Notes: generated by a model not told the origin, from the sequence alone. DNA of 64,000 bases from Herbidospora yilanensis (GCF_001570565.1 NZ_BBXE01000033.1:62001-126000), one strand, 5' to 3'. Positions 27,646-38,900 are shown, counted from the first letter of the stretch. Program-made: numbers and translations.

Positions 27646-29580
27646 TCAGCCCTTCGTCCGGCGCGACCCGGACGACCTCTTCGGCGTCGCCGAACGGCGC
27701 GTGGTGCCCCCGGCAGAGCGGGCGGTGCGGCGCGCGGCCGACCGCGAACCGTTCGCCGGACTGCCGTTCGAGCGGCTCGCCGAGCTCCGGACGGAGCTGG
27801 TCGACCGGGACCGCGACGTCCGCGCGGCCGGCGTAGAACGGCTCGACGCCGAACGGCTCGACGCCGAACGGCCCGAAGTCGAACGGCCCGAAGTCGAACG
27901 GCCCGAAGTCGAACGGCTGGTCGAGGTTCCGTTCGAGCGCGTCGTGGAGGTCGAGCTCGAACGCGGCGTGGACGTCCGCGAGGCCCCGGTCGAGCGGGCC
28001 ACGGGAGTCCGCGAGGTGCCGGCCGCACCGGAGGAGGTCGCACGGCCCGTGGTCGAGCGCCCGGTGGCCGAGCCGCCCGTGGTCGCACGCCCCGTGGTGG
28101 CACGACCTGTAGTCGAGCGACCCGTAGTCGCACCTCCTGTGGTCGAGCGACCCGTGGTCGAGCGGCCCGTAGTTGCCCGGCCTGTAGTCGAGCGCCCGGC
28201 GGTCGCACGGCCTGTAGTCGAGCCGCCCGTGGTCGAGCGGCCTGTGGTCGCGCGGCCTGTAGTCGCGCCGCCCGTGGTTGCCCGGCCTGTAGTCGCACGG
28301 CCTGTAGTCGAGCCGCCCGTGGTCGAGCGGCCTGTGGTCGCGCGGCCTGTAGTCGCGCCGCCCGTGGTTGCCCGGCCTGTAGTCGCACGGCCTGTAGTCG
28401 AGCCGCCCGTGGTCGAGCGGCCTGTGGTCGCGCGGCCTGTAGTCGCGCCGCCCGTGGTTGCCCGGCCTGTAGTCGCACGGCCTGTAGTCGAGCGCCCGGT
28501 GGTCGCACGGCCGGTGGTCGCACGGCCTGTAGTCGAGCGTCCGGTGGTGGCACGTCCCGTGGTCGCACGGCCGGTGGTCGCACGTGCTGTGGTGGTCCGT
28601 GAGGTGCCCGTTCGGGAGGTTCCGGTCGTGCGGCCCGGGGTGGTCCGGGGTGTGCCGGAAGAAGCGGCTCGGCGGGTCGTCGTGGCGCCGGACCTGGTCG
28701 TCGTGCCGCGGGTCGGGGTGGTCGCGGCGGACCGGCGGGCGGCGCTGCGCGTCGCGCCCGTGGTGGCGCGGGCGACGCGGGGTCTCGACGCGGTCGTGGT
28801 GGTGCGGCGCGCGGTGGTGCGGCGCGTGGTCGTGCGCGGCTGCGGGGCCATGGTCTCCTCGGCGGCCAGGGCCGCGCCGACGATGCCGGCCTCGTTCAGG
28901 AGCATGGCGGGGACGACCGGGGTGCGCAGGTCGACCATGGGCAGGTACTTGTCGCTCCTCTTGCTGATGCCGCCCCCGATGACCATCAGGCCGGGGCTGA
29001 AGAGCATTTCCATGTGGCGCAGGTACTGACCGATGCGCTTCGCATATTTCTGCCATGACATGTCGCGTTTGTCGCGGGCGGCGTCGGACGCCCTCGACTC
29101 GGCTTCCTTACCCTTGAGTTCGAGATGGCCGAACTCGGTGTTGGGCACCAGCTTGCCGCCCACGAAGAGGGCGCTGCCGATGCCGGTGCCGATGGTGAGG
29201 ACCAGGACGACGCCCTGGTTGTTCTTGCCCGCGCCGAAGGCCATCTCCGCCAGACCGGCGGCGTCGGCGTCGTTGATGACCATGACGCTGTCGAGTTTTC
29301 TCCCGAACAGCTTGTTGGCGTTGACGCCGATCCACGACTTGTCGACGTTCGCGGCGGTCCGGATGACTCCGTCGACCACCACCCCCGGGAACGTGATGCC
29401 GACCGGACCGGTCCACTCGAAGTGGTCGACGAGTCTGGCCACGACCTCCGCGATCGCCTTCGGCGTGGCCGGCTGCGGGGTCGGAATTCGGTGGCGCTCC
29501 GCCGTGAGTTCGCCCGTTTTCGTGTCAACGGGCGCGCCCTTGATTCCGGAGCCGCCGATGTCGATGCCGAGAACGTTCAT
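27646..29580 (-). CDS. ppgK: Polyphosphate glucokinase with long Arg/Thr-rich repeat tail
   Basis: ROK-family kinase that phosphorylates glucose using polyphosphate (or ATP). Residues 1-265 are a normal Ppg[17 protein letters not shown] at the N-terminus, then [10 protein letters not shown] with the catalytic Asp, and [12 protein letters not shown]. The rest, about 375 residues, is a low-complexity tail of Thr, Ser, Gly, Ala and Arg built on pentads such as [15 protein letters not shown] and ending in a Ser/Arg-rich basic stretch (SGSRRTKG). Family members normally end near residue 250-270. [10 protein letters not shown] at 29580 matches the family start; an ATG at 29613 that overlaps the response-regulator stop as ATGA would add 11 residues and cannot be excluded. 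It is the last gene of the kinase-regulator operon. Confidence 0.9.
   Translation of the reverse strand: MNVLGIDIGGSGIKGAPVDTKTGELTAERHRIPTPQPATPKAIAEVVARLVDHFEWTGPVGITFPGVVVDGVIRTAANVDKSWIGVNANKLFGRKLDSVMVINDADAAGLAEMAFGAGKNNQGVVLVLTIGTGIGSALFVGGKLVPNTEFGHLELKGKEAESRASDAARDKRDMSWQKYAKRIGQYLRHMEMLFSPGLMVIGGGISKRSDKYLPMVDLRTPVVPAMLLNEAGIVGAALAAEETMAPQPRTTTRRTTARRTTTTASRPRVARATTGATRSAARRSAATTPTRGTTTRSGATTTRRAASSGTPRTTPGRTTGTSRTGTSRTTTARATTGRATTGRATTGRSTTGRATTGRATTGRSTTGRATTGRATTGGATTGRATTGRSTTGGSTTGRATTGRATTGGATTGRATTGRSTTGGSTTGRATTGRATTGGATTGRATTGRSTTGGSTTGRATAGRSTTGRATTGRSTTGRSTTGGATTGRSTTGRATTGRATTGGSATGRSTTGRATSSGAAGTSRTPVARSTGASRTSTPRSSSTSTTRSNGTSTSRSTSGRSTSGRSTSGRSASSRSASSRSTPAARTSRSRSTSSVRSSASRSNGSPANGSRSAARRTARSAGGTTRRSATPKRSSGSRRTKG
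28201..28490. repeat. 90-bp tandem repeat inside ppgK
   Basis: Three head-to-tail 90-bp copies: 28201-28290, 28291-28380 and 28381-28470. Copies two and three are identical and copy one differs only at its first base; a partial fourth copy follows (28471-28490). Each encodes 30 residues, i.e. six pentads. A less regular 15-bp periodicity continues on both sides (about 28036-28600). The length (multiple of 15) keeps the ppgK frame open at every expansion or loss. Confidence 0.9.
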
Positions 29581-29609
29581 ACTCGGAGCGTTACCCGGAG
29601 GAATCACCC

Positions 29610-30242
29610 TCATTCCCCCATACCAGCGTCTCTAGCTCGGGCAACGGCCGCCGCGCGGTCGGTCACGCCGAGTTTCGTGAAGATGTTGGAGACGTGATTC
29701 CTGACGGTTTTCTCGCTCAGTACGAGCTTTCTGGCGATGGCGTGGTTCGTCAGCCCGCGCGCGAGGAGGGCGAGCACCTCCGATTCGCGTTCGGTCAATT
29801 CCGGGAACGGCCTTGACCTTTTCGATGGGTTCGAAAGCGCGGCCAGCACGCGTGTTCCGGCCCCGTGGCCGAACACGACCTGCCCGGCGGCGACCGCGGC
29901 GACCGAACGGGCGATCTCCTCGGGGGTGGCCTCCTTCAACAGGTAACCGCGCGCGCCGGCCCGGACCATGTCGTGGATGGTGGCGTCGTCGCCGAGCATC
30001 GTCAGGGCGAGCACCGCCACGCCGGGCAGCTCCGCCACGATGACGCGGGTCGCCTCGACCCCGCTCATCCCGGGCAGGTGCAGGTCCATCAGCACGACGT
30101 CGGGCCGGGTCTCGCGGGCTAACTCGACCGCGCGTTCGCCCGTCGCGGCGTGCCCGGCGACCTCCACGCCGTCGAGGTCGCCGAGCAGGGCGACCAGGCC
30201 GTCGGCGAACATCGGGTGGTCTTCGACGACGAGGACCTTCAT
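29610..30242 (-). CDS. NarL/FixJ-type response regulator
   Basis: 210-residue two-component regulator. The receiver domain runs [12 protein letters not shown] through VLMDLHLPG (phospho-acceptor Asp near 54) with Thr and Lys in the expected places (LALTM, LLKEA). The C-terminal LuxR HTH has [22 protein letters not shown] and [12 protein letters not shown]. The ATG at 30242 overlaps the sensor-kinase stop as ATGA; an upstream extension of the frame lies inside the kinase gene. Partner of the 30239-32209 kinase. The HTH may control its own operon including ppgK, an inference from position. Confidence 0.93.
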   Translation of the reverse strand: MKVLVVEDHPMFADGLVALLGDLDGVEVAGHAATGERAVELARETRPDVVLMDLHLPGMSGVEATRVIVAELPGVAVLALTMLGDDATIHDMVRAGARGYLLKEATPEEIARSVAAVAAGQVVFGHGAGTRVLAALSNPSKRSRPFPELTERESEVLALLARGLTNHAIARKLVLSEKTVRNHVSNIFTKLGVTDRAAAVARARDAGMGE

Positions 30243-32209
30243 GGCTCCTCCCATGGCTCCTCCAGGGGCAGGACGACGCGGACGGACGTGCCGCCGCCGG
30301 GCTCGGTGACCAGGTCGAACGTGCCGCCGAGGTCGGTGGCGCGGCGGCGCATCGACGACAGTCCGACCCCGGGCCGCAGCGGCTCGGGCAGCCCGGAGCC
30401 GTCGTCGTCGACCCGGAGTCGCAAGCCACCTTCGCAGACGTCCAGGTCGATGGCGCAGCATGACGCGCCCGAATGGCGGGCGGCGTTGTTCAGCGCCTCC
30501 GCCGCGATCCGGTAGACGGCCAGTTCGACGGGCGCGGGCAGCACGGGCGGCGTGCTCCCGGCCCGCACGACCACCGCCAGGCCGCCGGCGAAGTTGCCGG
30601 CCAGTTCCTCCAGCGCGCCGGTCAGCCCGAGGTCGTCGAGGGGCGGCGGGCGCAGGTCGTTGACGATCGCCCGGACGTTCACCACGGTCGCCCTGATCTG
30701 GGTCGCCAGCCCGGCCAGCAGTTCCGCCGCCTCCGGGGCCTGGCGGCGGGCCCGGTCGGCCTGGAACGCCAGCGCGGCCAGGGTGGGGCCGACGCCGTCG
30801 TGGAGTTCGTGCATGAGGCGGGCGCGCTCCTCCTCGCGGGCCGCCAGCAGCCGCCGGTGCGACCGTTCGAGGTCGGCGGCCAGGCGGTGGGCCCGCACGG
30901 TCACCGCGATGTGCGGGGCGAGCTCGGTCAGCACCGTCCGGTCGCGGCGGCGCAGCGGCTCGCCGACGACGAGCGTGCCGGTCTCCGCGCCCCGGTGCCG
31001 CAGCGGGACACGTTCGAGGGGGCCGCCGGGCTCGCCCCACGCCGCGACGACCTCCCCGGCCTCCTCGACGGCGACGTACCGGACGCGCAGTGCCCGCCCG
31101 AGCGACTCGGTGACCTGTTCGAGCAGCTCGGAGGGGTGCCCGGCGCCCGCGAGCCGGTCACCGAGCCGGCGCAGCGCGGCCACCGGGTCGTCGCGCTCGC
31201 CGAAGACCACCTGGTTGGCCCGCCGGTGGATCCTCGTGTACGCCGGATGCGCCAGCACCGCCGCCGCGGCCAGGGCCAGCGGCGAGAGGTTGCCGAGCAG
31301 GAGGGCGCCGGCGGCGTACACGACGACGAGCGTCACGACGAGGGCGGCGACGGTGAGAGTGCGGGCGAGCAGCAGGTCGATGTCCCACAGCCGGTGCCGC
31401 AGCACCGCGACGGCGAGCGCCACCGGCAGCGGGACGGGCGCCAGCACGATCAGCGCGGGGCTGTCCAGCACGGGCGGCGCGGCCGCCGCGACGACCGCGA
31501 GCGTGAGCAGACCACCCGCCAGCACCCACTGCACCTGCCGCCTGACCTCTCCCGACGCGCGGCGGTAGCGCCAGGCGAGCGACCCGATCGCGGCCACGGC
31601 GGCGGCCAGCCCGAGGATCTGCCCGGCCGCCTGGAGGGGCGGCGCGAGTTGCTGGAACGGCGGCACCACCCCGGTGTAGCCGGGCGGGAACAGGTGCGGC
31701 ACGTCGACGTCCTCGGCCGGGGTCAGCGCCCAGCCGGCCGAGCCGGTGACCATCGCCGCCACGGCCAGCGCCGCCACCGGCCACCAGCGGCGCGACGGCA
31801 GCCGCCCGTCGGGCAGGAACAGCGGGAACAACGTCGGCACGGCCAGGTAGGGCGGCACCCACAACCAGTCGGACACCCACATGAGCTCGTCGTCGAACGG
31901 CAACGGCCGGTCGTTGATCCCGACCAGCCCGTAGGCCCCGGCGGCCAGCGAGAACCCCTGCGCGAACCCGACCGCCAGCAGCAACCACCCGACCCGCAAC
32001 TCCGGCCTGCGGGTGACCACGAACGCCCCCGGCACCCCGAACGCGACCGCCGCGACCGCCCGGAACGCGTCGAACCGCTCGACGAACCCCGCCACCCCCA
32101 GCTCCCGCAGCCTGGGTTCGACGGCGAGCGCCCCCGCGACGAACAGGAGGATCACCCCGGCGACCGCGAACCCGGAATCGCCGAGAATCCGGCTGTTCAT
32201 GCGGTTCAT
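30239..32209 (-). CDS. NarL-family sensor histidine kinase
   Basis: 656-residue membrane kinase. The first ~310 residues contain eight or more hydrophobic helices forming an integral sensor. A GAF-like segment follows, then the HisKA_3 helix with EERARLMHELHDGVGPTLA (phospho-acceptor His) and a HATPase domain with VDDDGSGLP and GVGLSSMRRRA. The start may be the ATG at 32209 or the one 9 bases later; neither has a strong ribosome-binding site. It heads a three-gene operon with overlapping stops and starts (kinase, regulator, ppgK). The signal is unknown; no extracellular binding domain is visible, so a membrane or lipid-borne signal is possible. Confidence 0.92.
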   Translation of the reverse strand: MNRMNSRILGDSGFAVAGVILLFVAGALAVEPRLRELGVAGFVERFDAFRAVAAVAFGVPGAFVVTRRPELRVGWLLLAVGFAQGFSLAAGAYGLVGINDRPLPFDDELMWVSDWLWVPPYLAVPTLFPLFLPDGRLPSRRWWPVAALAVAAMVTGSAGWALTPAEDVDVPHLFPPGYTGVVPPFQQLAPPLQAAGQILGLAAAVAAIGSLAWRYRRASGEVRRQVQWVLAGGLLTLAVVAAAAPPVLDSPALIVLAPVPLPVALAVAVLRHRLWDIDLLLARTLTVAALVVTLVVVYAAGALLLGNLSPLALAAAAVLAHPAYTRIHRRANQVVFGERDDPVAALRRLGDRLAGAGHPSELLEQVTESLGRALRVRYVAVEEAGEVVAAWGEPGGPLERVPLRHRGAETGTLVVGEPLRRRDRTVLTELAPHIAVTVRAHRLAADLERSHRRLLAAREEERARLMHELHDGVGPTLAALAFQADRARRQAPEAAELLAGLATQIRATVVNVRAIVNDLRPPPLDDLGLTGALEELAGNFAGGLAVVVRAGSTPPVLPAPVELAVYRIAAEALNNAARHSGASCCAIDLDVCEGGLRLRVDDDGSGLPEPLRPGVGLSSMRRRATDLGGTFDLVTEPGGGTSVRVVLPLEEPWEEP

Positions 32210-32376
32210 TCGGCTTATCGTCGCATTCAGGACGTCCCGGCGTCATGGGACGAGAAGTCCCGGGTCAGACGTGATCAGGAGCTCATGCGCCCGCCGCGCG
32301 GCACGCCTCAGGCTGGGCCCATGACCACCAGACCCCTCTCCGGCAGATCACCGGCCCCCTCGTTCGGGCAGGGGGC

Positions 32377-32934
32377 ATGACGTCGTCCTCCGAGAAGCTC
32401 ACCCCCTTCGCCGTGGCGGGGGCGGTGAGTGCGTTCGGGTGGTTCGGCCTGGGAGCCGAGTCGATCGCCCGGCCCGAGCCGGCGGACTTCCGCGACGCCC
32501 TGGTCCTAGTGCCGTGGACACTGCTGACGGTGACGCTGCTGGGGGTGCACCTGGCGCAGCGCCACCGGACGGGGCGCGCCGGGATCGCCGGGCTCGCCCT
32601 GATCGTGACGGGGGCGGCGGTCGCGATCACCGGGAACGTGGGGCTGGTGCTCGGCACCGAGACGCTGACGTTCCTGTCGTTTCCGGTCGGCCCGCTGGTG
32701 TTCTGCGCCGGGCTGGCGGTGTTCGGCGTCGCCACCTGGCGGGCGGGGGTCTTCCCCCGGTGGACGGCGGCGCTGATCGCGACGAGCCAGGTCATGACGA
32801 CGGCGGCGGGGGTGACGCTGTCGGTTTGGGCGCCGCTGAACGCGCACGGGAGTTACTCGGGCGTGTTGTGGCACGGGGTGACCATGCTCGCCGTGGCCGT
32901 GCGCCTGAGGCGGGTGCGGCCGGCCACGTCATGA
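32377..32934 (+). CDS. Small integral membrane protein
   Basis: 185-residue protein with about five transmembrane helices (for example LVPWTLLTVTLLGVHLAQ and LIVTGAAVAITGNVGLVLG). No family recognised. It is divergent from the sensor-kinase operon. An overlapping 19-codon frame (32321-32380) ends on its ATG as ATGA but lacks a ribosome-binding site. Nothing in the sequence indicates a substrate or partner. Confidence 0.7.
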   Translation: MTSSSEKLTPFAVAGAVSAFGWFGLGAESIARPEPADFRDALVLVPWTLLTVTLLGVHLAQRHRTGRAGIAGLALIVTGAAVAITGNVGLVLGTETLTFLSFPVGPLVFCAGLAVFGVATWRAGVFPRWTAALIATSQVMTTAAGVTLSVWAPLNAHGSYSGVLWHGVTMLAVAVRLRRVRPATS

Positions 32935-33047
32935 GATGTCCGAACGAATTGCCTTTCACTAAATAATGCACGACGTAACGATCAGGCCCTCCGTTCGCGA
33001 AGATCTGGGATAGAACCAGCGCAGTCACCCCAACCAGAGGAGCGATC

Positions 33048-35887
33048 TTGGAGCAGGCGTCGCTTGAAGCTCTACTCCCCTACGGCGGCGGATTGCTGGC
33101 CCTGTTCGTTCTGTTGTGGGTGGTGGACAAGTTCACCGGCGGCATCGTCGAGGAACTGGGAAAACAGCTTCTCGGACGTTTCCAGTCCAACCGTCAGCAA
33201 GACGTTCTGAAGCCCAAGGCGCTGAGGGCCTACACCGCGGCCGTGCACAAGAATCACAGCAGCCACACGTTGGGATTTCGTCGCGACGATGCCCCGATCA
33301 TGGTGGAGAAGGTGTATGTGCCGGCCCGCTACGAAGCCGACGGAGTCACGGCAAATGGCAGTTCACCCCGAGACAACTCGAGAGCGCTCTGGCCGACGGG
33401 CGGCTGCGTCTCTATTTCGACGGCCTCGACGAAATCCTGCAGGCCCACTACAACGCGGCGCTCTCGGATATCAAGAACCTGGCCAGGCAGCATCACAACT
33501 GCCCGATCTTCGTCACCTGCAGAGACGAGGTGTACGACGGCGAGCTGGCGGCCGAGTTCGGGCCCCCCATAGCCGTGGTCGAACTCGACGACGAGGCGCT
33601 GCGGCTGCTCTTGCGGCATCTCCTCGAAAGCGACCTGAGCGTCGAGGCGCTCTTCAGATCCCTGCAGGGCAACCGGCCCGTCCTGACGCTCGCCCGCAGC
33701 CCGATGCTACTGACCATGATCGCCTATCTCTATGTCGAAGGAGTGTTCGGTGGGCGAGGAGAGCTCATGCCTCGTTCCCGTTGGGAGTTCTACGAACAGG
33801 CGATCGCCTACCTGCTCCGCCGCGACGAGGCCAGAGGGCTCGGCGAGATCACCCGGCACGGTCCCGCGGTCAAGCTCGCGATCCTGCGAAAAGTCGCGCT
33901 GTTGCTGATGGACCGGCACTCCTCCGACGATTCGAATGACCGCCGCGTGATAACCCATCTGGAGCTTCTCCGAGTGATCCGGAGCGAGGGCGAACACTTC
34001 AACCTCGACTCCGGCCAGGCCGACGACCTGATTCGCGAGATCGTGGAGCGGAGTCGCCTCCTCATCCGCCTGGAGGGGAAGAACGACACCTACGGATTCC
34101 GGCACCTGACGCTGCAGGAGTATCTCGTCGCGCTGGAACTGCGTACGGACTGGCATGGGCTGCTCGGTCGCTATTCTCGCCATCCGGAGGTTTGGCACGA
34201 AGTGGTCCGGCTGTGGTGCGGACTCTCTTCGGACGACTCCACCCCCCTTCTCCGGAGAATCTACGAACTCGACGGCGGAGACGGAAAACTGCTGATCCTT
34301 CGCTGCCTGGCCGAGGCCACTCGCATCGACAGCGTGTTCTCCGGCGAGGTGATCGACCACTATGTCGGCAGGCTGGAGTCGAACACCAAGCTTTCCGAAC
34401 CGACCATCCGCGCGCTCGGCGCTCTGGGAAGCGCCAGTGGGCCGCGTGGCGACCGTCTGATGAACCACCTGCTGGCGGCGGCGTCGAGAAATCCGTCCGC
34501 GGTCAGAAGGAATTCCATGTCGAGGCGCCAGACGTTCAGGGTGCTCGCCGCCACGGGTCGTGCCGACGCGGTCGACGCTCTGATCAGCCTGACCCCGACG
34601 GAATCGGCCGCCCGGGCCGAACTGAGGTCAATGGGGGATCTGGCGATTCCGGCCCTGGCCAGAGCGGCTCGCGACGGCAGCGTGTGGGCGATCGACGACA
34701 TCGGCCGGATCGGAACGCCAGCCGCGGCCGAGGCCCTGGTCCCGTTGCTCACAGCCGGTCCTGGCACGCCGGAATCCACCTGCGCGCCCGCCGCCTGGTG
34801 GATGGCGGCGCTGCTGAACAGCGACGACGTCCTGGCCACGTTGAACAGGGACCAGAAGAACAAGGAAGTGATCTCCGGTGATCGCATCGACTGGATCACG
34901 GAGCCCTTCGACGGCGAATGGTCGCCTCACCTGAGATCGATCATCGGCCGGACGGCCTGGCTCATCAGAGAGAACCTCGACGGGGGCGTGCCGGACACAT
35001 TGCCTCCCCTGAGCCCGCTGATAGTTCTTCCATTGCACGTGGAATTGCAGCCGAAGGTCACGACGCGACTGTTCACCGTCGATTCCGAACTGAAGGAACT
35101 GACCCGGAAAATCGCCGCCGAAGATCCGGCCCTACCGTCTCTGCCCCACATCATCGCCTCGGCTTCGGACGTCTACAGGCTGATCGACGACATCGGTCTG
35201 GCCGCCAAAGCCGGGTCGATCGAGAGCAGCACGGCCCAGCTCGCCGACACGCTCACCACAGAAGTACTCCGGAGGGCGTTCCGCGATTCACGACCCACGC
35301 GATATGACCAACTGCTGAGCACGCTGGACTCCCCGGTCAGGTGGGGTCTCGTGGCCGGCCTCGGGATCAGGGAATGCCGCCGCGACGACTGGGAGAACCT
35401 CGCGCAGCCCGCGCCGAGGCCGCGTTTCCTCGGCATGCTCACCAAAACCGTCTGGACGGGAATCGGACTGGTCCTTTCGGTTTCGGGCGGAGTTCAGCTG
35501 ATCAACACGGTCAGAGGGGTGGACGCCTGGGGACCCTCCTGGCTGGCGATTATTGCGGTCATCGCCGTCGCGGCAGCCGTCATATCATTGCCCGTCGGCC
35601 TGGCGATGGAGCCGGAAACCATCGAGAGCGACACGGCCTGGGGAATCTTCGCACTCTCCGTGATACCCGGCGCACCGATATTGGCCGGCAACGGTTTCGC
35701 GGCCACGCAGGGTTTCCTGCGTCAGCATGTCGGCCCCTGGAACTGGGCGATCATAATAGCCGTGCTCATCGCCGCCAGCTGGCTCTTCGGCGTTTACATG
35801 GCACGGGTGGAGCGATTCGAGAATCCATTCCGGAACCTGTTGTACAAATACGCGCCGCAGTTGCTCCCCACCCGGAACGCCGGTTGA
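33048..35887 (+). pseudogene. NACHT NTPase gene with Walker A deletion and frameshift
   Basis: The first 100 codons from the TTG at 33048 (GAGGAG 5 bases upstream) encode a membrane helix (GGLLALFVLLWVVDKF) and the pre-NACHT segment ending VYVPARYEADGV. At about 33345-33355 the coding sense jumps to another frame, which continues KWQFTPRQLESALADGRLRL with Walker B YFDGLDEI and runs open to 35887. Full-length relatives have roughly 75-80 residues, including the Walker A GxPGxGKS loop, at this point; they are missing. Downstream are an intact NACHT C-terminal part (RHLTLQEYLVALEL), HEAT-like repeats and about four C-terminal transmembrane helices. Base composition is visibly less GC-rich than the neighbours, suggesting acquisition by transfer. 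A product lacking ATP binding might still be translated from an internal start. Confidence 0.75.
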
Positions 35888-35900
35888 CGGCCGTCCCGCG

Positions 35901-35930
35901 GGTTCGCCCGGCCCCGGAACCGGGCGAACC
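35901..35930. terminator. Bidirectional hairpin terminator
   Basis: GGTTCGCCCGG (35901-35911) and CCGGGCGAACC (35920-35930) form a perfect 11-bp stem with an 8-base loop between the convergent NACHT locus and the glycosidase gene. Confidence 0.8.
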
Positions 35931-35945
35931 TGCCACACAGGGTGA

Positions 35946-38900
35946 TTACACGTAGACGCCGAACTCCCAGAGCGAATAGCCCCACGGCGTGCCGCGTTGG
36001 GTCATCTCCACCCGCACGTACCGGGCGGTCGCCGTCAGGTTCAGGCTGTCGAAGCCGCCGTCGCCCGACGTCGTCGCGTAGGACTCGGTCCACGTCGTCC
36101 CGTTGGTGCTGGTCAGGACGCGGTAGGACTTGCCGTAGGCGCCCTCCCAGGCGAGTTGCACGTGCTTCACCGCCTGGTTGGAGCCCAGGTCGACCTGGAT
36201 CCACTGCGGGTCGGCCCACTCGCTGGCCCAGCGGGAGGTGTAGCTGCCGTCGGTGGCCCGGGCGGCGTTGAAGGGGCCGCCGTCGCCGGTCGCCTGGAAG
36301 GTCGAGGCCGTCGTGGTCTTGCCGGCCGCCACGTTGACGCCGGGGGCGACGGGCGGCACGACGCGGAACGACTTCGTCTCGATGCCGACGTTGCCGTGGC
36401 CGTCGTAGGCGTACACGTACACCTTCCAGACGCCCATGGCCTGCGGCGCGGTCACGGAGAAGCGGCCCGGCGAGGTCTCGGTGAACCTCACGTGGTCGAA
36501 GCCGCGGTTCCCGTTGACGTGCTTGTTGGAGAACATCAGGTTGTAGCGGATCAGGTCGCCGTTCGGGTCGGTGGTGCCGGTCTCCACGACGAACTGCGAG
36601 CCCGCGGGGACGGCCGTCTGGTTCTGGACCGTCATGGAGTTGATCTCCGGCGGGGTGTTGGCCGAGGCCGTGCCCGTGTACGCCCGCTTCAGCGAGTGGT
36701 AGCCGTGCCGTCGCCAGCCGCCCGTGAGGGTGTTGAGCCACACGCCGCCGAAGTCGTTCTCCAGGCCGTAGTGGAACTGGGTGGCGCCCAGCGCCACGCC
36801 GGTGTGGTTGTGGATGGCGTTGTAGCTGGCGGTGTACATGTCGCGCTTCTGCAGGTCGGTCGGCTCGGTCGGCACCCCGTTGACGTCGTCGGGGACCTCC
36901 CACTCGCCGTCGGGCCCGGCCTCGGTGACGATGTAGGGCTTGGTGTAGCCGCCGTTGATCCAGTCGGTGCGGACCGTGTGGATCGCGCCGTAGGAGTTGA
37001 CCGCCAGCAGGTCGAGGGCCGGCGAGTGAGCCCGGTAGTAGGTCCAGGCGAAGGTGTAGGCGTCGGTCGAGGTCACCGGGTGGTTCGGGTCGGCCGCCTT
37101 GATGGCGACCGCGACCTCGTTGACGAACTGGGCGTAGGCGACGCGCCGGGCCTCGACCGTCGCGGCCGGCAGGCCGTGGTCCTGCATCGTCAGGATGACC
37201 TCGTTGCCGACGTCCCACATCAGCACGCCCTGGCGGCCCTTCAGCGTGTTGACCCGGGCCACGATCTCGGCCTTCACGGCGGTCTTGTACGCCGTGTCGT
37301 TCACGTAGTCGGCGCCCTGGTTCAGCCAGTGGCCGACGATCACCTTGATGCCGTGCTGGGCGGCCTTGTCGAGCAGCGCCGGGGTGGCGTCGTCGACGCC
37401 CCAGATGCGGATCGTGTTGACGCCCATGTTCTTCAGGTCGCGCAGGTAGCCGTCGCCGGCGCTCTGCGGCGGGCCGTACGTGAGGCCCTTGACCTCCCAG
37501 GGCTGGCCGTTCACCTGGAGCTGCCAGTTGCCCTGGGTGCCCGTCACCCGCACGACCGACGGCCCGGCCGGAGTCGGGGGGTCGGTCATCGCGGCCGGGG
37601 TGGCGCCGGTCTGGCGGGCGACCTGCACCCAGTCGACGCTCAGCACGCCCCCCGGCGTGGTCGCGGCCGTCGGGGTGGTCTGACCGGCCAGCGCGTTCGG
37701 CAGCGAGCCGCCGATGGCCAGGTCGAAGCGCAGGTAGAAGCCATGGTGGATGGCCGCCTGCCAGGCCGCCACGCCGACCTGGGACTCCCTGACGACCCAG
37801 GTCTGCCGGCCGTCGAGGTAGAAGCGGATCTCCTCGTCGGTCTTGGTGCGGTCGATGACCTGCGTGTACTCGTGGTAGCCGGTCTGGCAGCCGGTGCACG
37901 ACGCGAAACCGCTGGTCCTTCCGTCGTACTCGTTGCAGACGCCGCCGGGCGCGGTGCCGCAGTGGAGGGTCTGGGCGAGCTGGTTGCGGCCGTTGACGTT
38001 GGTCATGATGTCGGTCTCGCCGACGCCGGGCCAGTTGGTGTAGTCGCCTCGGTAGGCGGCTCCCGTGGCGCGGAAGCCGGGCCAGTAGCCGAGGGCGTTG
38101 GCGACGTCGGGCTGCTTGAGGCGGGCGCTGAACCGGAGCATCTGGCCGGGCTGGGGGGCGAAGTCGGTGCGCTGGGTCTCGACGCGGCCGGAGGTCCAGT
38201 TGCCGGCGCCGTCCCGCAGCGCCTTGATCTCCAGGAAGCCCTGGCCGTTCAGCGACACGTTGGCGGTGGAGGCGCTCATGGTCTCGACCTCGCCGGTGCC
38301 CCAGTTGGCGGCGCCGCCGGGATAGGAGGTGCCGGTGCGCAGCAGCCAGTTCGCGGCGCTCGGGGAGGTGCCGGCGCCGCCGGTGAAGTCGTCACGCCAG
38401 ACCTCGGTCCAGTCTCCCGGCTGCTCCGGTTCCTGAGTGCCTCCGTCGCCCGAGTAGACCGCCATCTCCCACAGGCTGTAGCCCCAGCCCGAGTTGCGGG
38501 CGGTGCCGTGCATGCGGATGTAGCGGCCGGTCCCGCTCACGTCGATCGTCTGGGTGCCGCCGGCGCCCGTCGTGGTGCTGTGCAGGTCGGTCCAGGTCGT
38601 GCCATTGAGGCTCGATTGGATCTTGTACGCGGTCGCGTACGCCCCCTCCCAGGTCAGCACCACCTTGCAGACCGGCAGGGCCGAGCCCAGGTCGACCTGC
38701 ACCCACTGCGGGTCGCTGTAGGCGCTGGACCACCGGGTGGTCGCCGAGCCGTCGAAGGCGGCGCTCGCCGGGGTGCCGGCGTTCTCGACGCTGGAGGCCG
38801 TCGCGGTCTTCCCCTGGGCGACGTTGGCGGTCCCGCACGTGCCTCCGGGGTCGCCGGTGCCGCCGCCCGGCCCGAAGACCTGGAACTCCCAGAGGGAGTA

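Noticed and set aside
28036-28600. CRISPR array
   Set aside because: Repeats are contiguous 15/90-bp coding units without unique spacers and no cas genes are present.
27701-29029. Plus-strand frame rich in [12 protein letters not shown] repeats opposite ppgK
   Set aside because: It is the mirror of the ppgK repeat tract and continues antisense through the conserved kinase domain; the minus-strand frame carries the ROK motifs.
32321-32380. 19-codon frame overlapping the start of the membrane protein gene
   Set aside because: No ribosome-binding site and no recognisable sequence; kept only as a remark.
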